From Muribaculaceae bacterium (GTDB lineage Bacteria > Bacteroidota > Bacteroidia > Bacteroidales > Muribaculaceae), in contig VSPG01000060.1 in NCBI GenBank assembly GCA_009775265.1, positions 1 through 5,473 on the forward strand: DNA of 5,473 nt. Reading direction: 5' to 3'. A program made the position numbers and the translations under genes. The notes beneath the pieces were generated by a model that worked only from the letters and a program-made list of their open reading frames with translations, did no database searches and was not told where the DNA came from. Each line of letters starts with the position of its first letter. Position 1 is the stretch's first letter. Positions 1 through 5,473 of this stretch are shown here, one piece after another.

Positions 1-1294
1 CGTCGGCTGCGATGTTGCGCGCTATCGACTCTGAAAAGATGACGCCATCCTGCATTACGACGCCGCATTGTCGCCGCCACCACTTCAGGCTGTATCGGCT
101 CAGGTCACAGCCTGCCACCGAAACAGACCCTCCGCCCGGCGGGTAATATCCCAACAGGATCTTTATAAGCGTGGATTTTCCGCAGCCCGAGGCTCCGACT
201 ATCGCCGTGACTTTGCCCTGCGGTATGGTCAGGTTGATGTCGCGCAGCACGTGTTTCAGGGCGTGGGGGTCGTATTTGAAGTCAAGGTGCTTGATTTCTA
301 TGGATTTTTCCGATTCGAAGCGGGTGAGTTTTCCGGTGTCGGTCTCCTCGTCGCGTCCGAGGTGCACTTCGTTTATGCGTTCGAGGGATATTTTCACGTC
401 CTGGAGCGAATATACGAATGCCATCAGCTGTTCCACGGGCGAATTGAGCTGGCCTATTATGTACTGCACGGCAAGCATGGCGCCGAGTGTGATTTCGCCG
501 TTGATTACGGCTGCGGCCGCCATGACGGTGATGAGTATGTTCTTGACTTCGTTGATGAATATCGCGCCAGCCTCTTCGGACTGCCCCAATTTGAGGATTT
601 TCATCTGCACGGCGAAAAGGTCGGCCTGCACGTCCTCCCATTCCCATCGACGGCGGCGTTCGCAGTCCTGAAGCTTTATTTCCTGCATCGAGGTGAGGAA
701 CTGGAAGGTTTTGTTCTGATTCTCCGACTGTCTCTCGAACAGTTCGTAGTCGAGCACTTTGCGGCGTCGCAGGAAAAACGTAATCCACAGACCGTACACC
801 GCGCTTCCTGCCATGAACACCCCGAATATAGCCGCGTCGTAAAACGCGAGCACGATGCCGAAAATCAAGAAATTCAGCACGGAAAACGACACGCCGAGAA
901 CCTGCGTGGTAAGGAATGTCTGCACACGGGCGTGATCGGCTATGCGCTGCATGAGGTCGCCCGTGAGTTTGCGGTCGAAGTACGACATGGGCAGCCTTAG
1001 CAGTTTTATGAAAAAATCGCTCACGAGCGAGATGTTGACGCGCATGGAAATGTGCAGTAGCAGCCAGCGGCGAATGAAGTCGGTGGCGGTGCGTCCCAAT
1101 ACTATCATCAGTTCTCCTGCGAGTATCAGCCATATTATGCCGATGTCCTGCTTCTTGATTCCTACATCGACAATGGCTTGTGTGAGAAACGGCATTATGA
1201 GCTGCAATACCGAGCCTACGGCAAGGCCGAGCAGAATGTTGGTGAAATGCCGCTTGTATTTGGCCATGTAGCCGAGTATAAAGCGCAGGGTGCG
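1..1294 (-). CDS. Membrane and ATPase part of a C39-type peptide ABC exporter (PCAT), partial, -1 frame relative to its C39 domain
   Basis: This open frame runs without a stop from 1294 to the window edge and is the continuation of the C39 domain encoded at 1216-1749. Numbered as one fused protein it covers residues 153-583. It starts with a basic linker, then has hydrophobic segments near 171-187, 204-220, 284-303, 304-327 and 404-436, matching an ABC exporter membrane domain that would sit in the inner membrane. The ATPase domain follows: Walker A GASGCGKST (519-527) and a Q-loop VMQDG (Gln567). The window ends before the signature motif and Walker B. If translated independently, the first ATG is at 1267, but that would lose the linker and no ribosome binding site is visible, so fusion with C39 is more likely. 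Family knowledge: PCATs cleave double-glycine leaders and export the cargo peptide with ATP. The cargo is not identified. Confidence 0.88.
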
Positions 1295-1749
1295 TTTTTT
1301 TGCCGCCGCTTTTCCCTGTTTTTGAAAAAATCGGGGGTGGGCTGCAGGAGCATCGCAATGCCTTTGCCGCTTTCGTTTCCGGCCCATCGGGATGCAAATT
1401 CGCTGCGGGAATATCTGACGTGTCCTACTCCCGGGTCGGCTACAAAGAAGTGTTTTCCGTTTTTCGACACCTTGCAGAGCACCACAAAATGGTTCTGATT
1501 CCAGTGCAGTATGCAGGGTAGAGGCATTTCCGACAGTCTGTCCACGGACATCTTGGCCGTAGCGTTTTCCAGCCCCAGCCCGGTGGCGGTTTCCGATATG
1601 GCCAACAGCGACACACCGTCGCGGCTCGACGGACACAGGCGCTCGATTTCGTCGATTCCGATGTCATAGCCGTAGTGCCGGCACATCATGGCGAGGCATG
1701 CCGTGCCGCACTGCATTGCGTCCTTCTGTCGCACGAAGGCGTTTTTCAT
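1216..1749 (-). CDS. C39 double-glycine peptidase domain of the PCAT exporter (177-residue zero-frame product)
   Basis: The first part is a bacteriocin-processing C39 cysteine protease domain, normally the cytosolic N-terminus of a peptide exporter. The catalytic set is intact: oxyanion Gln8, Cys14 in QKDAMQCGTACLAM, His87 in NQNHFVVL and Asp105 in VADPG. The start at 1749 puts the motif at the usual distance from the N-terminus and lies six bases after the stop of the barrel gene, so the two are probably cotranscribed. True similarity ends near residue 152. The last 25 residues (153-177) do not look like a transporter, and the frame stops at 1218-1216, while the expected membrane domain continues in the -1 frame. 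The 177-residue protein may be a real short product (free C39 peptidase) or the relic of a disrupted gene. The fold assignment is secure; its status as a separate protein is not. Confidence 0.88.
   Translation of the reverse strand: MKNAFVRQKDAMQCGTACLAMMCRHYGYDIGIDEIERLCPSSRDGVSLLAISETATGLGLENATAKMSVDRLSEMPLPCILHWNQNHFVVLCKVSKNGKHFFVADPGVGHVRYSRSEFASRWAGNESGKGIAMLLQPTPDFFKNREKRRQKNAPCALYSATWPNTSGISPTFCSALP
1294..1301 (-). other. Frame junction at a seven-A run with A AAA AAC slippery heptamer
   Basis: On the minus strand the zero frame reads CAA AAA AAC (codons 150-152 of the C39 frame), so the heptamer A AAA AAC sits in the exact register required for -1 tandem slippage. After a -1 slip the next codon is CGC at 1294-1292 and the protein continues as RTLRFILGYMAKY, a normal exporter sequence. 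An AGGG lies 13 bases upstream of the heptamer, loosely like the stimulatory element upstream of the dnaX shift site, but it is farther away and Bacteroidota rarely rely on such sites. I see no strong hairpin just downstream. One additional A would also restore a single frame (QKKRTLR), so a homopolymer deletion or read error explains the data equally well. Confidence 0.75.
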
Positions 1750-1755
1750 CTGGGC

Positions 1756-4080
1756 TTATTTGAGAATTTGCGATTGTGCGCCTGTCGGGATGTCCGTGTC
1801 GATATTCGTACTTACTTTTTTCTTGCCATAGGAGAAGGAATACGTGGCCGAGAATATGAAGCGGCTGTGTAGCGAAGGAGATAGTTCTGTCGATGTGCTC
1901 TGAAAATAGCGAGTTTCAACCTCTGTGCGGAATGATTTGTAAGAGCGGCTAAAAATGTTGATTGCCGTTGCCGACAGGTTGAGATTGCCGTTGCCCCAGC
2001 CTATTTGCAGATAGTAAAATTCGGGTCTACGGGTTCTCCCGAATGTATAAATGGATTTTTGCGGACTTTGGTAATAAACTGCGGCGTAAAATCCCTTAAT
2101 TGTATAGCGCGCGTTAAGGTTGAAATTGAAATAAGTGCCGGAGGCAGAAAACGGTCCGTGGATGCTCTTGCTTGTACCTTGTGCCGAGGCGTTGAGGCTA
2201 AGCGAATTCTCAAAGAGCTGCGAATTGAGGTACGCTCCATAAGTCCATGCATTTGAGTTGCCACCGTTGACGAAACGGCGCACCATTATGTCGCGCCCCT
2301 GATACACTTCGGGCATGTAGTCATAACTCAAGGTTTTTGCGGAATAGTCGTAGCGGCAGAATGCTGAGGCTGAAAATTGTCTGAGTGGCATGAAATTATA
2401 TACAACATGTGAAGTAAGCATTTTTGCCGGTTTTAAGTCGGGATTTCCGGAAATTGCGTTTATCTGGTCACTGATTTGCATGTATGGGGTCTTGAATGAT
2501 TGAGATGTAACCATTTGGTAGAATTCACTTGAGAATTGCAGTCTGTTCTTGGAGTTGAACAGATAGCTGCCGTTTATGTAGTATTTCGGTGAATGGAGCG
2601 TTTCTCCTACCCCATTTATAATCTGGTGGTTAATATAATAAGTAAAAGAAGGGTAGAACGAGAATTTGCCGAACTCCAGATTGGCCTGGGCTCTTATGCC
2701 GGCATTATATTCGCGCCCCGTTTGGCGTGACGGAATGGTGCCGCCATAGTCTATGTCGTTGCTTGCGGCCTCGCCGAACACGCCGGTAGAGAAAGAGTGA
2801 GGGCCGAACGATTTGCGCAGGCTTGCGTTTAGCGTCCCGTACCATGCTTTTTCTTCCACGAGATTTATAATATCTGTTGAGTTCTCTATAATATACCTAT
2901 TGTCTCCTTTGTTCCGTGCATAGGAGAGCAACGGAGTCACGGAGAGCGACAGGTTGTCGGGGAAGAAAAAACTATAGTCGCCGCTCCACACGAAAGAAGT
3001 GCCGGAGGTGTTTTCTTTGGACGTGCTGAGTCCGGATTGGTAGAGCGGAGTATTGAATTTTTCGGAAATTGTGGATAGGCAATCAGGGCGTTTGTCGTAT
3101 TCTATTTTTACGGTGTTCGAAATCACGTTTTTTTTCGATTCGTACGTGGCGCGTAGGAATGCCATGGTATTACGTTTTTTTGCCAGCGAACTTTCTGTCG
3201 TGCGCTCTGCTTCTACGTTTTGGCCGGGGAAGCGGTAGGTGGAGCGCTCCTCGATCCCGTCATGGATGTTGTGGACATAGCCGAAATCAACACCGACATC
3301 GTAAACCATCCGCTTGTATGCAAATTTGGTAAAAGCATTGTACTCGCCTTGGTTGTAGATGGTGTATTGGTTGCCGTTGATTTTTGTGTAGCCACCGAAT
3401 TCGTATTTCTCCATCACGAAGTTCACCACATGCTTTGCGCCGCCGAAGCGCGGGTCGGAGGGGAAATCGTAAACCTCGACGCGCTTTACGTCCTCGGCCC
3501 GTATGTTGCGCACATCGGTGCGCGATGCGGGCCTGAAGTCGATGAAAGTCGACACGGCTTCGCCGCCGATTGTGCTTATTGTGCCTTCGAGAGCCGATAT
3601 GTTCAGAGTGGTTATGCCTATATTCTGAAGCAGCGATGTGCCGTCGGCCGATATTTTTTTGTTCTGACCGGTGGGGATATATGTTTCTTTTTCGGTGGAC
3701 ATGAACCTGTTGTCGGCGGTGACGGTTATGTTTTTAAGCATCGTGGCGTCTCTGACGTAAAATGCCGGAATGTAGATAGTGGTGGTGTCGGGTTGTCCTT
3801 TCACTCTTTCGCCGTAAATGTCGCCCTGAAGGTCGTATATTACCATTATCTCACTATTGGCCGGCAGTTCTTTGAACAGGAATGTGCTGTCGGCCTCGTT
3901 AAGTATGGGCGAGGCAATTGTAGAGTGGTCGGAAGCGTCTATGATAGTTGGTGCGAACTTTATTGTTTTAGCTCCTGTTTCGTCCACGCGGAAAACTACC
4001 GCCATGTCGTAGGCCGAAGCGTGCGATACGCAGCCGGCAGCAACAGCTGCAAGAAATAAGCGTTTCATAGTAATAATCAT
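1756..4080 (-). CDS. TonB-receptor-like outer-membrane beta-barrel protein
   Basis: A 774-residue outer-membrane protein. Residues 5-23 form a clear Sec signal peptide (KR, hydrophobic core, ASA before the cut). Residues 24-110 are an unassigned beta-rich segment. A TonB-box-like stretch ITVTA is near 118-122. A plug-like region at about 145-230 contains LLQNIG, the ASRTDVRNI segment and VKRVEVYDFPSDPRFGG, as in Bacteroidota TonB-receptor-like barrels (outer membrane protein beta-barrel family, PF14905-like by eye). The rest alternates aromatic and polar residues as in transmembrane beta-strands and ends with FIFSATYSFSYGKKK plus a short polar tail ending ILK, which is common in this family. 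The start at 4080 overlaps the upstream stop (ATGA); Met5 at 4068 is an equally good or better start for the signal peptide. I infer a role in moving the cluster's peptide through the outer membrane, or in uptake or immunity; the ligand is unknown. Confidence 0.85.
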   Translation of the reverse strand: MIITMKRLFLAAVAAGCVSHASAYDMAVVFRVDETGAKTIKFAPTIIDASDHSTIASPILNEADSTFLFKELPANSEIMVIYDLQGDIYGERVKGQPDTTTIYIPAFYVRDATMLKNITVTADNRFMSTEKETYIPTGQNKKISADGTSLLQNIGITTLNISALEGTISTIGGEAVSTFIDFRPASRTDVRNIRAEDVKRVEVYDFPSDPRFGGAKHVVNFVMEKYEFGGYTKINGNQYTIYNQGEYNAFTKFAYKRMVYDVGVDFGYVHNIHDGIEERSTYRFPGQNVEAERTTESSLAKKRNTMAFLRATYESKKNVISNTVKIEYDKRPDCLSTISEKFNTPLYQSGLSTSKENTSGTSFVWSGDYSFFFPDNLSLSVTPLLSYARNKGDNRYIIENSTDIINLVEEKAWYGTLNASLRKSFGPHSFSTGVFGEAASNDIDYGGTIPSRQTGREYNAGIRAQANLEFGKFSFYPSFTYYINHQIINGVGETLHSPKYYINGSYLFNSKNRLQFSSEFYQMVTSQSFKTPYMQISDQINAISGNPDLKPAKMLTSHVVYNFMPLRQFSASAFCRYDYSAKTLSYDYMPEVYQGRDIMVRRFVNGGNSNAWTYGAYLNSQLFENSLSLNASAQGTSKSIHGPFSASGTYFNFNLNARYTIKGFYAAVYYQSPQKSIYTFGRTRRPEFYYLQIGWGNGNLNLSATAINIFSRSYKSFRTEVETRYFQSTSTELSPSLHSRFIFSATYSFSYGKKKVSTNIDTDIPTGAQSQILK
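4077..4080 (-). other. ATGA stop/start overlap coupling enzyme and barrel genes
   Basis: The radical SAM gene ends in TGA at 4079-4077, and an ATG at 4080-4078 opens the barrel frame, giving a four-base ATGA overlap. This arrangement usually means cotranscription and often translational coupling by ribosome re-initiation. A second in-frame ATG at 4068-4066 (Met5) starts a cleaner signal peptide, so the exact start is undecided. Either choice leaves the two genes in one operon. Confidence 0.7.
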
Positions 4081-5372
4081 GATTGTTGTGGTAGTTTGCC
4101 CGACAGAAGGGCGTTTACAAGTTTGTTTTTGTCTTTATATGGACTGCACAGGTCGAAATGGCAGTTCTCAAACATGTTGCGGTATCGATAATAGGAGCAT
4201 CCTCCGTCGCATATCGGAAATGCGTGGCATTGCCGGCATTCGTCGTTGAAGGGCGCAGCCTGTATGGAATATTTTAGGTATCGTGATATATTGGAGAAAT
4301 CTTTACTTTTTATATTGCCCACTACGGCGTCGAGATTTCCTATGTCGTTCCAGCATTTGTAAATTTCGCCCTCAGGACCTATAAGATATGACATAGTGTT
4401 CTGCATCATACATCCGCGCATGCTTTTATTGGGAAAATCGGAGATGTCGAAGCCGTGCGTTCTTAAAAGTTCGTTCAATTCAAGTTTTTCGCTTGTGCCG
4501 AATGAAGATGAGCAAAGAGTGCGGCGGTTCTCGTCTTCTTCGCGAATCAAGCTCGGGTATACTGAAAGCATCTTGTTGCCGGGATATTTGGCTTTGAAGA
4601 AATTTGCAACGTCTATGAAATCGGTGTAATTGTTTTTGTTTATATTTACTCGAATATTTAAACGGGTTTCAGGTAGCTGTGTGATTATTTTGTCGATATT
4701 TGCAACGATGGTTTCAAACGTGCCGTCGGGACTGTCCTTCAAGCATCTCGTGGCATTGTGTCTTTCGTGCAGGCCATCGATTGTGATTTGAATGTTTGCG
4801 CAGCCTTTTTCTTTGAAAAAATCAATGACTTCATCGGTGAAGCAATAGCCGTTTGTCGTGATGGCCTGTGATGAAATTTCAGGCATTCCTTCTGCGGAAA
4901 GTTTTTGGTAGATGGCTTCCATCTTGTAGAAAGCCAAAAGGGGCTCGCCGCCATACCAATGGATGTGGACTTTATTTGCATCTTGATGACTTTTTACAAA
5001 TTCGGCAAGTGCATCGATTGTTTCTTCATCTATTGTTTTAGGGTTCTTTTTTGACTCAAAGCAATAAGGGCATGCGAAGTTGCAGGCCGTGGTGGGTGCT
5101 AATACGAGGTTGAGCGTCGTTCGGTCGTTGTTCCGGGCATTGAAACTGATTAATTGTGAATAATAGAAATCAAATTTGCTGTTTGATTCGCAGATTAACT
5201 CTTTGGATTTTAATTCTTCAATTACGAAATCGGGTAGCGAATCCCAGTTTTGCGACTTGAACGCATCATATAATTCTTTTGAAATCTCCGAAAAGAAATT
5301 GGAACGGGAGTTGTATACATAATAATGGCTCTTATTACAAAACTGCAAAGTATAAATGGATAATTCCAGCAT
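4077..5372 (-). CDS. Radical SAM/SPASM peptide-modifying enzyme
   Basis: A 431-residue radical SAM enzyme with a SPASM C-terminus. Residues 1-85 form an N-terminal region with a small helical segment (about 27-60) like those in Bacteroidota peptide maturases. The SAM-binding cluster motif is C97-x3-C101-x2-C104 (CNFACPYC), followed by WYGGEP (139-144), TTNGY (172-176) and ITIDGLHERHN (196-206). The SPASM domain has C321, G335-x4-C340, then C379-x2-C382-x5-C388-x3-C392 and C404, with C409 as a further candidate, enough for two auxiliary [4Fe-4S] clusters. Family members make crosslinks, epimers or oxidised residues in precursor peptides, or mature sulfatases. The exporter and barrel next to it favour a secreted peptide, and no sulfatase is present. 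The specific reaction cannot be told from sequence. The ATG at 5372 is the first plausible start; no Shine-Dalgarno sequence is visible. Local base composition is clearly more A/T-rich than the exporter gene. Confidence 0.9.
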   Translation of the reverse strand: MLELSIYTLQFCNKSHYYVYNSRSNFFSEISKELYDAFKSQNWDSLPDFVIEELKSKELICESNSKFDFYYSQLISFNARNNDRTTLNLVLAPTTACNFACPYCFESKKNPKTIDEETIDALAEFVKSHQDANKVHIHWYGGEPLLAFYKMEAIYQKLSAEGMPEISSQAITTNGYCFTDEVIDFFKEKGCANIQITIDGLHERHNATRCLKDSPDGTFETIVANIDKIITQLPETRLNIRVNINKNNYTDFIDVANFFKAKYPGNKMLSVYPSLIREEDENRRTLCSSSFGTSEKLELNELLRTHGFDISDFPNKSMRGCMMQNTMSYLIGPEGEIYKCWNDIGNLDAVVGNIKSKDFSNISRYLKYSIQAAPFNDECRQCHAFPICDGGCSYYRYRNMFENCHFDLCSPYKDKNKLVNALLSGKLPQQS

Positions 5373-5431
5373 GGCGATAATATATTGATTTTTTTGGAGG
5401 GTGTTGCAGAACTCCCCACAAAAAATTAAGC
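5373..5431 (-). other. Leader region of the cluster, no promoter identified
   Basis: About 60 bases separate the inverted repeat from the start of the radical SAM gene. The stretch next to the start codon is A/T-rich, which in Bacteroidota often replaces a Shine-Dalgarno site. I looked for the Bacteroidota -7 element TAnnTTTG with a -33 TTG; TATATTAT just before the ATG and the TTTTTTG near 5421 are partial matches, but their spacing and distance to the ATG are wrong. I therefore claim no promoter, and transcription may enter from outside the window. Confidence 0.4.
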
Positions 5432-5466
5432 AAAAGCCTCAACTTTCACAAGCTGAGGCTTTTTTA
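5432..5466. terminator. Intrinsic terminator hairpin upstream of the cluster, potentially bidirectional
   Basis: The core arms are 5436-5445 and 5450-5459 with a four-base loop at 5446-5449, and flanking A/T runs (5432-5435 with 5460-5463) extend the stem to 14 pairs. On the minus strand the single imperfect pair is a G-U wobble and the loop is GTGA, a GNRA-type tetraloop; the stem is followed by TTTTGCTTAATTTTTT. On the plus strand the imperfect pair is A-C, but the trailing T run (TTTTTT) is cleaner. Since all genes here are on the minus strand, it probably ends transcription of an upstream minus-strand gene. A TAA at 5466-5464 could be the stop of that gene, but only a few bases of it would be in view. 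Confidence 0.75.
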
Positions 5467-5473
5467 TATCCAT

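Noticed and set aside
68..1000. A 310-codon plus-strand open frame
   Set aside because: It is antisense to the exporter gene, whose Walker A, Q-loop and membrane segments are on the other strand. Its translation has no recognisable motif and is a shadow of G/C-rich codons.
1321..1331. A second slippery-like stretch, T TTT TTC followed by AAA AAC, upstream of the A7 run
   Set aside because: A shift here would also reach the transporter frame without meeting a stop, but it would read the linker as QKQGKAAAKK instead of NREKRRQKK. The latter looks more like normal PCAT linkers, so the A7 site is preferred, although this one is not excluded.
282..1397. A 371-codon minus-strand open frame across the exporter region
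   Set aside because: It is the third minus-strand frame, neither the C39 frame nor the transporter frame. Its His/Arg-rich translation is typical of an out-of-frame reading, and it lacks every exporter motif.
3220..4059. A 279-codon plus-strand open frame
   Set aside because: It is antisense to the signal peptide and plug of the barrel gene. The Val/Gly/Cys-rich translation shows no domain or signal.
4005..4068. A possible lipobox (AAGC) in the signal peptide of the barrel
   Set aside because: The residue three before the Cys is Ala rather than Leu, Val or Ile, a clear signal-peptidase I site (ASA) follows, and beta-barrel proteins are not normally lipoproteins.
5426..5473. A 15-codon minus-strand ORF beginning at the window edge (MDIKKPQLVKVEAFA), considered as a precursor or the end of one
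   Set aside because: It lies entirely across the inverted repeat, so its sequence is explained by the hairpin. It is very short, has no GG-type site, and its real start cannot be judged at the edge. It would deserve another look only if this frame stays open upstream.
1..5473. CRISPR arrays, tRNA or rRNA genes, insertion sequences, attachment sites
   Set aside because: No direct-repeat arrays, no cloverleaf or rRNA-like sequence, no transposase or integrase motif and no paired terminal repeats were seen on either strand.

Overview
The window looks like a piece of a Bacteroidales (Bacteroidota) genome. It holds one compact minus-strand gene cluster whose parts resemble a ribosomally made, modified and exported peptide (RiPP-type) system. 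Three points suggest the phylum: the middle gene is a TonB-receptor-like outer-membrane beta-barrel of the kind abundant in Bacteroidota, with the usual short hydrophilic tail after its last strand; no start codon has an obvious Shine-Dalgarno sequence; and an A/T-rich stretch precedes the first gene. I cannot assign a genus.

All real genes are read right to left. From the right edge: (1) positions 5421-5473 hold a strong inverted repeat that looks like an intrinsic terminator, followed by about 50 bp of leader with no promoter I can defend. (2) 5372-4077 is a radical SAM/SPASM enzyme with a complete CxxxCxxC motif and the full set of SPASM cysteines. (3) 4080-1756 is a 774-residue outer-membrane beta-barrel with a signal peptide and a TonB-receptor-like plug; its start overlaps the stop of the enzyme gene (ATGA). 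(4) Six bases later, from 1749 to beyond the left edge, comes a C39-peptidase-containing ABC transporter (PCAT) with all catalytic residues of its N-terminal protease. It is cut by the window edge just after the Q-loop of the ATPase domain.

The transporter gene is not one open frame. The C39 domain and the membrane/ATPase part lie in different frames, offset by -1. The junction falls on a run of seven A (minus strand) that contains the classic slippery heptamer A AAA AAC in the correct register. A single -1 slip there, or one extra A, gives a normal full-length PCAT. Without it, translation stops as a 177-residue stand-alone C39 protein. This is the most interesting feature of the window. It may be programmed frameshifting, transcriptional slippage, a recent inactivating deletion, or a homopolymer sequencing error.

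Inferred model: the radical SAM enzyme modifies a small precursor peptide, the C39 domain cleaves its double-glycine-type leader, the ABC transporter moves the product across the inner membrane, and the barrel handles its passage, uptake or immunity at the outer membrane. No precursor gene, membrane-fusion protein or regulator is visible; they would have to lie outside the window.
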